DNA from: Rugalucina vietnamica | Lineage: Eukaryota; Mollusca; Bivalvia; Lucinida; Lucinidae | Assembly (NCBI GenBank): GCA_964017185.1 | Contig: OZ024874.1 | Span: 33,766,721 to 33,830,720, forward strand | Reading direction: 5' to 3' | Length of the DNA stretch: 64,000 nt | In this document: piece after piece, positions 12,023 through 23,157 of the stretch | Layout of the letters: each line of letters opens with the position of its first letter | How positions within the stretch are numbered: the stretch's first letter is position 1 | The notes under the pieces: generated by a model | The model's input: the letters and a program-made list of their open reading frames with translations, nothing else | Told to the model about the DNA's origin: nothing | Databases searched by the model: none | Made by a program: the position numbers and the translations under genes

Positions 12023-12284
12023 TTAATTTTAACTTTTACTTTCATCCTCAATTAGGGTACCCAATACAAAAACGTGAAGTACCCAATTCGAAATTTAAAA
12101 AATTATATTTTTACCCAATGGAATCCGAAATACCCAATTAAGCCAAAAAGAGGTGGGTAAATACCCATTGACCATCAATCCTTATCTGGAGCACTGTATA
12201 TACATGTATATGGCCATTTATATAATCAAATAATATTGTTGGTATGTATCTCAGATCTCAGGTGAGTGTTTACAGGACCTCTGG

Positions 12285-12780
12285 TTTTGATTTGTTTTTT
12301 CATTTTGCTATTTTTGCATATCACTACTTTACAAGAGATTATCAAAAACTATGTGGACTTTTCTAATAGCATCTGATTTTATCACTCGATTCCACTGCAG
12401 ATGTTCCCTAGTAATATGCAACAGTCTGCAAAATTTCATCTTAAACCCTTCATCCGTTACAAAATGATAGTGAAATGAAAACACCCACTTTTACCGTCAT
12501 GGAGCAGTCCGATGACGTCAGTGACGTTGATGCAAAAACAATGATTTTGAACTACAAAATATTGTTTTTTGGGCTACTGTTTTTTTTTTACATTTTTACA
12601 GCTCAAAGTATGTTAAAATTTGTCCATTATAGAAGCATGGTTTAAATTACCTATCCATTTATAAAACAATTATGTATTACCTTGATTTGAGAATAAATAT
12701 GGACAGGGCATATTGATGTTGATTTTGAATATTATGGGTTAAATGTTACAACATTACAAATGACCGATCTGAACTTCTGA
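12285..12780. other. Unassigned stretch between repeats
   Basis: AT-rich with no ORF, TIR or tandem repeat seen. It could be ancestral non-repeat sequence flanking the element that ends at 12284. Confidence 0.35.
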
Positions 12781-14821
12781 TTAGCTCACCTGAGCCAAAG
12801 GCTCATAAGTGAGCTTATAGTATACCCATGCTCCGGCTTCCGTCCGTCGTCCGTCCATGGTCATCCACAATTTCAAAGATCTTCTTCTCTGAAACCGCTG
12901 AGCCAATTGTTCTCATATTACACATACACCATCTACAGGTACACTGTGTATAACCGTACAGTGAGCCAAAACGGAAGTGACACCAACTGTACGCAAATAA
13001 TCACTAGTTCCTAGCGATAAACAAAGACGCTCACGTTTTTCATATCGAGGTAAGTTCACTTTCACGCGACACTTTTAAAAGCGGTTTTCGGTTTTGAATA
13101 GCGAACTAAGCATAGTTTTCATACATGATTTTCAAAACACCCGAGCACGATGTATCTGTCTGCAAATCAACATATAATGCACGAAATCACTAAGATTTAT
13201 TATTTTTCGCCCGTAAGCACGACAGATTTTCCTCTAGAAAGGTATGCTATCGATTAAGTTGAAGCGATGGTTTTGGATATATACAAGCATAAAATAAGTC
13301 AACTATTTCACTACTGAGAATCACGTGGTATTGTCTACATACAAACCGATAAATGGTCGGTGACAACCATTGTAATTGAGGCCGATGTTGAGTTTAGATT
13401 TTCGAGTTTTCTACTATAGCGTTTACTCTATTGACTGATAGATACATGTAGGTGCAGGCAAAGCAGAAATTGAACATTTATGCTGCCACACTGTGACGTT
13501 TGGTATGTGGCTATATACGATCCATGTAGGCCCAAAAAGTATATCTATGTAATTAGACGGAATATTTCCATCGGTATTCCGTTAGACCTCTCCATACCGA
13601 GAAAGGAGCGAGGTCACAAAGTGTATCGGAGTGCAGGTTAGCCAGTTGATCTACTATGTAATCTGCGTATGAGATAACGGAATATTCAAAACATATTATA
13701 TATAAATACGCACAAAAATGGGCGAAATCCGCTAAAAATAAAATTCAATGATGACACAAGTCGTACAGTTTTTTCTTGATACGTTTTAACTAGTGATACT
13801 GTACGCTTGTCACTATTCGTACAGGCGATCGGAAGGGAGGCGTGCAATTCCTCGGTGAATACCCGAGTGAGTTTAATGACTTGGGGAATACCATGGTGTA
13901 GGGCTTCAACACAAATGATTTTCTTATCGTCCATCACTGGTTTGATCAAAATATGTGAACTCAGTTACTCATAATGGACTTCAAAACACAGATTTGACGG
14001 GTCATAAAAATGAAAAGTCAGTGCTTTGCCACTTAATTTACAAGATACTCTGGAAAGCGTAAACAAAATCACAATAAGCAACATATACGCTTATTAAGTT
14101 TTAAATTCTCTTTCCAACACCGAAAACCGCGTTTAGATTTGTTTCCTGAATTTTAATTTACATCGATATAAATGATCACTTACCTAAAGAAATCCTAAGG
14201 GCACTAATGATGTATTTGCGTACAGTATGTGTCACTTCCGTTTTGGCTCACTGTACGGTTATACACAGTGAGGTAGGGGGAAAGAATAATTGTGTTTTTT
14301 GTTTTGATCGGATAAGGACTCTGGTTACTATGGTAACTTATGCTTCCCATAGACTTATAATGGAAAAAAGTGAAAATTGCCATTTTTTGCTGTCTTGTTG
14401 GAGATATTTGAATTTTGTTTTTGCAGAAATGTTTATTGAGTAGTGCTTTACATTTCATGTGACTTTTGTCCTAATCCTTTATTTTGATTGGTTGCAGGGG
14501 CCCCATATAGGGCAAAATTTCGAAAAACATTCAAGAATCTTCTTCTCAGAAACTGTCAAGGGGATTAAGCCTGTACTTTGTATACATGTTCCTGACAGTG
14601 GCCTCTACATAATTTGTGTTTTTTATTCCAGGTGGAAGAGAACTCTTGTTGCTATGGCAACTTAAAGTTTCCATAGACTTATAATGGGAAAAGTGGAAAT
14701 CGGCTATTTTTCTGCTAAAAATTTTGTTTTTGCAGAAATGTTTATTGAGTAGTGTTTGACGTTTCTTGTGAGTTTTGTCCTAATCTTTTATTTTGATTGG
14801 TTGCTGGGGCCCCATAAAGGG

Positions 14822-14865
<44 letters not shown>

Positions 14866-15266
14866 TTCAAAAATCTTCTCAGATACTGTCAAGTGGATGA
14901 ATCCTGTACTTTGTATACATGTTCCTGACAGCAGTAGCCTCTACATAATTTGTGTTTTTTTATTCCAGTGGGATAAGAACTCTCAGGTTGCTATGGTTTC
15001 CATAGACTTATAATGGGAAAAGTGGAAATTAGCTATTTTTTCTGCACCAATTGTAGATATTTGAATTTTGTCTTTGCAGAAATATTTATGGAGTATATCT
15101 CTATGTTTCATATGACTTTTTTCCTAATTGGTTGCTGGGGCCACATAAAAGGTAAAATTTCGAAAAACATTTAAAAATCTTCTCCTCAGAAATTGTCTAC
15201 GGCATGAAGCCTGTACTTTGTATACATGTTACTGACAGTAGTCTCTACATAATTTGTGTTTTTTTT
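12781..15266 (+). mobile_element. Helentron-like element, copy D (interrupted at 12942; continues to 15266)
   Basis: The 5' hairpin TTAGCTCACCTGAGCC starts at 12781. After the CGTCC stretch the sequence is broken in CATCTACAGGTA by the 12942-14270 insertion and resumes at AGGTAGGGGG. The interior belongs to a subtype with roughly 300-bp units containing GTTTTGATCGGATAAG, TAACTTATGCTTCCCATAGA and GGGGCCCCATA. Another copy (E) starts inside it at 15267. A poly(A) run lies at 14830-14862. Confidence 0.75.
12942..14270. mobile_element. 1.33-kb MITE-like element, TIRs beginning CACTGTG, 5-bp TSD
   Basis: The first 42 bp (CACTGTGTATAACCGTACAG onward) are an exact inverted copy of the last 42 bp. 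With two mismatches the TIR extends to about 58 bp. AGGTA flanks both sides (12937-12941 and 14271-14275), and uninterrupted relatives at 15430 and 23580 lack the insertion. CACTGTG is a close variant of the heptamer of V(D)J recombination signals and of Transib/ProtoRAG TIRs, which also make 5-bp TSDs. No RAG1- or Transib-like protein is encoded; the longest ORF (13686-13949, minus) shows nothing recognisable. Confidence 0.8.
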
Positions 15267-16593
15267 TAGCTCACCTGAGCCGAAGGCTCATAGGTGAGCT
15301 TATAGTATACCCATGCTCCGGCGTCCGTCCGTCGTCCGTCCATCCGTCCGTCGTCGTCCACAATTTCAAAGATCTTCTTCTCTGAAACTGCTGGGCCGAT
15401 AGTTCTCATATTACACATACACCATCTACAGGTAGGGGGAAAGAATAATTGTGATTTTTGTTTTGATCGGATAAGGTCTCTGGTTACTATGGTAACTTAT
15501 GCTTCCCATAGACTTATAATGGAAAAAAAGTGAAAATTGCCAGTTTTTGCTGTCTTGTTGGAGATATTTGAATTTTGTTTTTGCAGAAATGTTTATTGAG
15601 TAGTCCTCTACGTTTCATGTGACTTTTGTCCTAATCCTTTATTTTGATTGTTTGCAGGGGCCCCATATAGGGCAAAATTTAAAAAAAAAACATTCAAAAA
15701 TCTTCTTCTCAGCAAATGTCAAGGGGATTAAGCCTGTACTTTGTATACATGTTCCTGACAGTGGCCTCTACATAATTTGTGTTTTTTATTCCAGGCGGAT
15801 AAGAACTCTGGTTGCTATGGCAACTTAAAGTTTCCATAGACTTATAATGGGAAAAGTGGAAATCGGCTATTTTTCCGCTAAAATTGCAGACATTAGAATT
15901 TTGTTTTTGCAGAAATGTTCATTGAGTAGTGTTTGACGTTTCTTGTGAGTTTTGTCCTAATCTTTTATTTTGATTGGTTGCTGGGGCCCCATAAAGGGCA
16001 ATATTTTGAGGAAAAAAAAAATCAAAAAACTGTCAAGTGGATGAATCCTGTACTTTGTATGCATGTTCCTGACAGTAGCCTCTACATAATTTGCGTTTTT
16101 TATTACAGTCGGATAAGAACTCTGGTTGCTATGGTTTCCATAGACTTATAATGGGAAAAGTGGAAATTAGCTATTTTTTCTGGACCAATTGTAGGTATTT
16201 GAATTTTGTCTTTGCAGAAATATTTATTGAGTATATCTCTATGTTTCGTGTGACTTTTTTCCTAATCCTTTATTTTGATTGGTTGCTGGGGCCACATAAA
16301 GGGTAAAATTTCGAAAAACATTTAAAAATCTTCTTCTCAGAAATTGTCTACGGCATGAAGCCTGTACTTTGTATACATGTTCCTGAGAGTAGTCTCTACA
16401 TAATTTGTGTTTTTTTATTTCAGTCGGATAAGAAATCTGGTTGCTATGGCAACTTAAAGTTTCGATAGCCTTAAAGCGGGAAAAGTGGAAATTGGCTATT
16501 TTTTCTGGTCCAATCGCAGATATTTGAATTCTATTTTTGCTGAAATGTTTATAGAGTACTCCTCTACAGTTTGGTTGACTTTTGTCCTAATTA
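15267..16593 (+). mobile_element. Helentron-like element, copy E (3' end missing)
   Basis: The 5' hairpin TAGCTCACCTGAGCCGAAGG starts at 15267, followed by CGTCCGTCC repeats and four roughly 300-bp units as in copy D. It breaks off at 16593 (TTTTGTCCTAA) where the G/C-tract satellite begins, so the canonical 3' hairpin is absent. Confidence 0.7.
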
Positions 16594-16985
16594 CAAGAGA
16601 AACTGATCTTTTATCATTATCTAAACAAATAACATACAACTAACAGGGGGGTCAAAATATTATACCATAATATATTGACCTCCCCCCCCCCCGTTCCAGT
16701 ATTATCGAAAATAGATGCATGTTGAAGCTGTTATATTTGATTAAGTGTTTGAATTTCATGTGTAATTACAGGAGAAAAAGCAATTTATCATCATATAAAT
16801 AAATAGGATAAACAGGGTAGGGGGGTCATAATATTATGACCCGCGGGTCACTTTTTGCCTATAATATTTTGACCCCCCCCCCCCCCTAAAAGATGCATGC
16901 TGAAGCTGTTATATTTGATTAAGTGTTTGAATTTCATGTGTAATTACATGTACAAGAGAAAAAGCAATTTATCATCATATAAATA
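16594..16985 (+). repeat. G/C-tract satellite, first block
   Basis: Two units of about 178-190 bp (GAAGCTGTTATATTTGATTAAG at 16724 and about 16902). Each unit has an AATTACAGGAGAAA block, the perfect palindrome GGGTCATAATATTATGACCC, a second palindrome TGACCCGCGGGTCA, and a run of 10-14 C. It continues after the LINE at 20955. Confidence 0.8.
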
Positions 16986-16996
16986 ATGGTGATTGC

Positions 16997-17854
16997 ATGG
17001 CCTTGAAAAGATCAATACGCAACTTGGCAAGGCGTATTTCCAATGGTCAAGTAGATAACATGCTAATAAAACATTACTACAGAGAAAAGAAGAGATACAA
17101 CACAATGGTTCGTAAAAAACACAGGCAATATAAAGCTAAGATTTTGAACAGTCTTGTCGATATGGAAAAAACAAACCCAAATGAATTTTGGAAATTAATT
17201 GATAAATTTAAAAATGAAGGTGGGATTCCGAGTGAGAAGTCAGGCAATATTTCTCCTGAGGACTGGTCAGTGTATTTCAGAAGATTGTTGAATAGTAATA
17301 AACAAAGTTGTACCATAGATAAGTCTGAATTTTTACAATTCAGTTGCACCACTATTACAGATGGTCCAATAACATTTAACGAAGTGCAGGCTGCAGTGAA
17401 AACCCTGAAAAATAATACCAGTTCTGGATTAGACAGAATCAGTAACGAAATGCTTAAACAGTCAACTTCACAACTGAAGGAATGCATCTGTAAATTGTTC
17501 AATATAATTCTTAATAATCAAATATATCCATCTAGATGGCGAGAAAACATTTTAAAGCCCATTCATAAAAAAGGAAGTGACACAGATCCTAGCAACTACA
17601 GAGGAATAGTGATATCAAGCTGCCTAAGCAAACTTTTTTCGAAAGTTTTGCATAGCAGAATTGAAAAACATGTGAGTGATAATAATATTTTGCATGAAAA
17701 CCAAATAGGCTTTAGGAAAAAGTATAGAACATCAGATCACATTTTAACACTTAAGTCAATAACTGAAAAGATGTTCAAGAAAGGCTCACATCTATATGCA
17801 TGCTTTGTTGATTTTGAAAAGGCTTTGATACAGTCTGGCGAGATGCTTTATTAA
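16997..17854 (+). pseudogene. LINE reverse transcriptase, N-terminal half
   Basis: 285 codons. The first part is the Lys-rich linker typical between endonuclease and RT (KKHRQYKAK, NPNEFWKLIDKF). The RT then begins: SGLDRISNEML, PIHKKG, NYRGI, ENQIGFR and CFVDFEKA (motif A). The reading frame leaves the conserved path at 17822-17823, where one base appears to be missing; motif A resumes in the +18 kb frame (TTTGATACAGTCTGG from 17824). Non-functional in this copy. Confidence 0.85.
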
Positions 17855-18816
17855 AAAAACTAGAATGTATGGGTATTAGAGGTAACACTCTTAAAATTCT
17901 AGAAAGTATGTATTCTGATGTAAACTACTCTATTAAGTTACCATATGGTCTAACTGATTCTGTCCAGTCTAGTACAGGGTTGAAACAGGGCTGTGTTTTA
18001 AGCCCCTTGATGTTCAATTTGTATGTTAATGATTTACCATTTTGCTTTAATCAAAGTCATGATCCTGTAATAGTTGGAAAATATTTGACCAATGTATTGA
18101 TGTATGCAGATGATCTTGTTTTACTGTCTACATCTAAAGAAGGTTTGCAGAAATGCCTTGATGATTTGAATATCTACTGCAGAAAATGGAAGCTTAGAGT
18201 CAATACAAGCAAAACGAAGGTTTTAATATTTAACAAAGGTGGAAAGTTTATTAAAAAGCACCAGTTTGTGTTTGAAAATAAAACATTAGAGATTGTTCAA
18301 GAATTTAAATACCTGGGGATAATAATTAAGGCATCTGGCATTTTCACAAAAGGAATATCAGAATTAAGTAATAAAGCCCTAAAAGTGCTCTTTCTGATCA
18401 GGAAAAAGTTTCAATCTTCTTTTATTTTCCCAACACTTCAGTGTAGGCTATTCGATACATGTGTTAAACCAATATTATTATACTGTTCTGAAATCTGGAG
18501 CCCCTATTGTATCAACTTCGTAAAGCTGGCATCGAAGAAATATAGATATTGTTTAGAAGAATCATATGAAGATTTCTACCCTGAGAAAATCCACACAAAA
18601 TTCTGCAAGTTTCTTATTGGTGTTAATAAATATTCATCAAATCTAGCCTGTAAAAGCGAAGTAGGTAGATACCCTTTGGCCATATCTGCTTCATTGCTCT
18701 CATTGAAATATTGGCTTCATATTAATGATGAAGAAAACAATAAATCTCAAGACAAATTTGTTTTTCAAAGTGTATCAGGTGAATATGAAGAAAAATCAAG
18801 TTTTGGTGACCAAATT
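17824..18816 (+). pseudogene. LINE reverse transcriptase, C-terminal half
   Basis: The downstream frame, open to a stop at 18933, carries STGLKQGCVLSPLMFNLYVND (motif B, near 17960-18030), YADD (18103-18114, motif C), NTSKTKVLIF and FKYLGIII (motifs D/E), and a CVKPILLYCSEIW block. Homology ends at 18816; residues encoded from 18817 come from the inserted DNA element. The ATG at 17878 is just an internal Met. Confidence 0.85.
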
Positions 18817-20163
18817 ACGAGGGACGATTGGAAAGTACGTAGCGTGGTCCATTATTTCAGTAACGGATCGGCAAACCAATACATGTTTGGTATCATTTTA
18901 ATCAACTATCTTTCCCCCACGTTCTCACACTAGTTTCACGAAGGTGACATGACGCAGTCAGAAAAAATATTATTGTAAACATGGGTACTGTTTGTATACT
19001 GGAAAAAGTGAAATTTTAATAAAATAGACAATTTATAATCATTTTTAAATTTAGCAGTGCATGAACACTATTTGATGGAATAAGATTATTTTGCACCATT
19101 TTGTAGCCCATCATAAAGGCAATTTATTATGCAAGTCTTGAATGAATTTGCAAATTCTTATAACTTATAAACGAGACGGCAATATCTGTGTCTCTTGGAA
19201 TTCTCTGCATTTTGTTCATTTTCTATGTCAAAACGCGCCCTTCACAATGATTTTAATTTGAAAATATAAAATCAGCATTTGTTTGAATTTATTTTAAGTT
19301 TAGTTTCATACCAAGCACTGTTTCCCTGCTTCGTAACAAGACAACCAAAAAAATATTCAGAGCACAACAAATGGTAGATAACTGTTTAAAACTGGTCATG
19401 GGTATGGGTGATTTTAGCTAGGAGGAATAGTTTTGTTTGTATAAATTGAGAACTGTGGCAAATAGAATGGTAAAAAAGAATTGTGAGTTAAAACCAATTA
19501 CTAGAGTGATGACTGACAAGTTATCTTGAAGAAACTTCCTATAGTTTATAAGATATGAGGGGGTTAGTTACCCCACCCACTTCTTGAAAATAGGGGGTAG
19601 TGTCATTAAGATTAATTTTTATAGGAACCGAGTAAGATGAGACGACATATTTGCATGACGAAATTCCCTTTGTGCAATGATCACAACGAATAACGCAGAA
19701 AATATACTCAGATGTCACAAATCTTGCTGCAGTATAAGCCTTAATCTCAAAACAAATATGAAGAAAACGCGCAAAAATGTTATGTTTTGAAATGGTACAG
19801 CTTTTATAGTAATCAATATTTTTCGCATCTAATTATACTAGCCGTGCAAGCAATAACCGCAGAAGACATCTACAGAAATAGAATTCCAAGAGATATCGCT
19901 TATTTGTTATAATGTGATATCGAATTAGGTCACTGATTTTCTGTTGATTTTTCTCAATATTTTTTCGAAAATATCCACCAGTATATAAACATGCCTTCAT
20001 TTTGAAAGTGCGAAGCACGTGCATGACTAGTCGCTCTACAAAAATCAATGCATCATCTTGAAGAAGAGAAATTCTACTTTCTATACATGTATTACTTTGA
20101 TATATTTAGCAACGCATTAGGAAATTACGATACCATACTACGAACTTTCCAATCGTCCCTCGT
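18817..20163. mobile_element. 1.35-kb TIR element (ACGAGGGACGATTGG) inside the LINE
   Basis: ACGAGGGACGATTGGAAAGT at 18817 is inverted exactly at 20144-20163, and partial TIR similarity extends about 30 bp. Flanks ACCAAATT and AAAAAATT may be an 8-bp TSD with two mismatches. There is no transposase ORF; the minus-strand ORF 19833-20048 is unremarkable. Splitting the RT coding sequence shows it arrived after the LINE. Confidence 0.75.
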
Positions 20164-20954
20164 AAAAAATTCTTGAATTTGATTGGATTTGAACACGTAT
20201 GGGAAAATAAAGGAACTTTTTCAAAGAGGAAGCTTATAAAAGCTGTTAAATGCAAATTGTTAGCAAGATATAATTTCTTCTTCAAAAAGGCTATATCTGG
20301 TGAGATCACTGTTAAAGGCAGAACACTTGATAAACTTAGAACATTTTTAAAAAGACATTTAAAAACAATTTTCAGTTGGAAAACTATATATGTATCAAGT
20401 TAGATAAACGTTTAATTTTCAATCTATCAAAATTAAGGATTTCCAACTATCAACTTGAGATAGAGACTGGTCGTTACAGTAAAAAAGCTGTTGACCAAAG
20501 ATTATGTAAACTTTGTCATGAAAGTGGTTGCGTTGAAGACGAATTTCACTTTTTGATGATCTGTAAAACCTATCAGCAACAAAGGGATGAGTTTTTTATT
20601 ACAACAATAAATACATTTAAGGTGCCTTTTGAGACCCTATCAATGGAAGAACAATTTATATTTTCATTTGATTTTTGTTAAGTACAAATGACACAGAGAT
20701 ATTAACCTTATTAATGTTGTTTATAGAAAGGTGCCTGCAGATACGCCAGTCCTGAGGTAGATAATGCAGCTGTAACAAATCTTTTTCAGAGACATTTACA
20801 ACATTTTATTTTAGTTTAGTAATTATATGTGTAGTTTGTCCTGTACGTTGGTATACGTCTTATATGTCTTTGAAGTGTCTTTTATGTTTTTCGGTCATGA
20901 TTCTCTGTTAAGGATCAATACTGAATAAATTTTGACTTGACTTGACTTGACTTG

Positions 20955-21533
20955 CCTATAATAATTTGACCCCCCCCCCCCCCCACCACACACACACACA
21001 CAAAAGTGGTGTCAGTAAATTTAACCCAGTGAAGCTGTTTTATTTCAATCAGATGTCTGAATTTCATGCATAATTACAGGAGAAACTGATCTTTTATCAT
21101 TATCTAAACAGATAACATACACCTAACGGGGGGGGGGGGGGGGGGGGGGGGTTGTTGAAGCTGTTTGATTAAGTGTTTGAATTTCATCTGTAATTACAGG
21201 AGAAAAAGTAATTTATCATCATATAAATAAATAGCATACACAGGGTAGGGGGGGTCATAATATTATGATCCGCGGGTCACTTTTTGCCTATAATATTTTG
21301 ACCCCCGCCCCCCCCCCCCCTAAAAGTGGTGTCGAATTTAATCTAGTGAAGCTGTTTTGTTTCAATCAGATGTCTAAATTTCATGCATAATTACAGGAGA
21401 AACTGGTCTTTTATCAGTATCTAAACAAATAACATACACCTAACAGGGGGGTCAAAATATTATACCATAATATATTGACCCCCCCCCCCCCCCCGCCTGT
21501 TTCAGTATTATAGAAAATAGATGCATGTTGAAA
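20955..21533 (+). repeat. G/C-tract satellite, second block
   Basis: Three further units with C runs (20972-20985, 21307-21320, 21480-21494), a 24-bp G run at about 21128, a CA run (20987-21002) and the TGACCCGCGGGTCA-type palindrome near 21270. It is broken at GATGCATGTTGAA (21533) by the following insertion; the missing continuation is at 27651. Confidence 0.8.
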
Positions 21534-21784
21534 CCCCTTCTGAAAATATCCATTGTAATTTCACTGAAATGTCTGTGTAATTTCATGCAAAAATTCCCCC
21601 TTATTTCACCGAAATTTCAGTGCTATATCACTCAAATTTCAATGAATTTCATTGAAATTTCAGTGCTATTTCACTGAAATATCACTGAAATTTCAGTGTA
21701 AAAATTACCCCTCATTTCACTGAAATTTCAGTGATATAGCACTGAAATTTCAATGAAATAGCACTGAAATTTCAGTTTCACCCC

Positions 21785-22055
21785 TGCCAGACACCTAGTT
21801 GCAATATGTCTGGAGGATTGGCTAGAAAATGCAAACAATTACAAAGAAGTTATTATATAAAACAAACATATTTTCATTTAACACAACTTTTAAGATCTTT
21901 CTTTATATCTAGTATATGTACTGTCAGTTTTGCTACTACATGTACTTCCACATAGCTGTTTGGTTTTCAATGTCTTATAGGACTGACTTGTGATTTGTAA
22001 CTTTGAGAGGTAATGGGTGGGGGTATGGGGTTGTGTTCACATTCTTGGCTGTTTT
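21785..22055. other. Left interior of the 6.1-kb insertion, no gene
   Basis: Plain AT-rich sequence between the palindrome-rich end and the element at 22056. Confidence 0.35.
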
Positions 22056-23157
22056 TAGCTCAACTGCACGAAGTGCATAGAGCTATTGCAGTCACCCCGG
22101 TCGTCCACGTTCCCGTTCCCGTGCGCGTTCCCGTGCGCATTCCCGTGCGCGTCACACTTGCGTTAAAGTTTTCTAGAAGTCTATATCTTGACAACCACTC
22201 ATCAGAAAGCATTCATACTTGAACCATAGATACCCTGTAGGGTTAGCTTTCATTCCATGGCATCGGGCCCCTGGGTCCAAGCCAGGGGGTGGGGCTGGAG
22301 GTTAAAAACTAGAACACCTTCAAAAATGGCAATTCTTGTGTTTAAGTTTTCTAGAAGTCCATATCTTGACAACCGCTCATCAGAAAGCATTGATACTTGG
22401 GCCATTGACACCCTGTAGGGTCGGCTTTCATTCCATGGCATCAGATCCCTGGGTCGATGCCAGGGGGTGGGGCTAGAGGTTTAAATCTAGAACACCATTA
22501 ATAATAATGGCTTTTCTGTAATATGGTATTCTAGAAGTTTATATCTTAAAAAATTTTTATCAGAGGGCTTTCATACTTGGACCATAGGTACCCTGTAGGG
22601 TTAAGTTTCATTTCATGGCATCGGATCTCTGGGTCCATGCCTGGGGGGTGGGGCTAGAGGTTAAAAACTAGAACACTGTAAAAATAGATGTACTGCTGTG
22701 TAACTTTTACAAGGAGTCCATATCTTGACAACAACTTATCATAAAGCATTCATACTTCATGCACTTTAGGTTCCATGACATCGGACCTCTGGGTCTGAGT
22801 CAGGGGGTGGGGCTAGATGTCAAAATCTAGAACTCCCTGAATTTTTTTTTTTTTTTCATTTCTTAATAGAAACAACTTAGGAAGATGGTTCGTCATTCAT
22901 CTTTTGACTTTGTGACACTGACTTGTGTGTCATGACGGTAAGGGTCGGTTGACCTACTTTCTATGGTTCAGTGATTTTGCCTTATATCTTGACACTCAAT
23001 TAGTATATTTTCATACTTTTTTCAGATTATGAGTGAGTACGACCAGGCCTTTGACCCCAATATACTTATAGGTGACTGTGACCTAATTTCACGGTTCAGT
23101 GACTTTGCCTTATATCTCGGTACTCAAATGGTTTATGAACAAACTTCGTTAGTAAGT

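Larger units (their letters stand above)
5993..12196. mobile_element. 6.2-kb DNA transposon with CAGTGCT(A/C)CAGATAAG TIRs, hAT-like
   Basis: The left end CAGTGCTACAGATAAG (5993) is inverted at the right end (CTTATCTGGAGCACTG, ending 12196). Both ends continue with related GTATTTACCCA and CCCAATTAA words. Flanks TATATAC at 5986-5992 and 12197-12203 look like the TSD (7 bp exact; 8 bp with a mismatch). CAGTG ends with about 8-bp TSDs suggest hAT, but no transposase ORF is visible, so it is non-autonomous or gutted. It hosts three later insertions (6711-9287, 6891-8532 inside that, and 9448-12022). Confidence 0.7.
5776..12284 (+). mobile_element. Helentron-like (HINE-type) repeat, interrupted by a 6.2-kb insertion
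   Basis: The left part (5800-5992) has the family's internal sequence (TGACCCTGTGATGACCTTGAC, GGTCAACATAGG). The right part (12204-12284) has the end sequence CAGATCTCAGGTGAGTG, then ACAGGACC and CTCTGG. Intact relatives at 24990-25082 and 51300-51380 join these two parts directly, so 5993-12196 is a later insertion. The 5' end is not recognised. Confidence 0.65.
16986..20954 (+). mobile_element. 5'-truncated non-LTR retrotransposon (LINE without RNase H), (TTGAC)n tail
   Basis: It is inserted in the G/C-tract satellite. It starts between the endonuclease and RT domains, so it is 5'-truncated, and ends in AATAAATTTTGACTTGACT repeats (20923-20954). The coding part is broken by a frameshift near 17822 and by a DNA element at 18817-20163. 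After that element the coding continues at 20173-20403 and 20376-20681 with a C-terminal C-x2-C-x9-H-x4-C cluster (CKLCHESGCVEDEFHFLMIC), as in the zinc-binding tail of RT ORFs. The combination recalls CR1/L2-type elements; the clade is an inference. Confidence 0.85.

Noticed and set aside
13686..13949. Possible transposase ORF inside the CACTGTG element
   Set aside because: 87 codons without any recognisable motif; too short for a RAG1-like core.
21550..21780. CRISPR-like array from evenly repeated ACTGAAATTTCAGT
   Set aside because: Repeats are palindromic words with irregular spacing and no unique spacers, in a eukaryotic sequence.
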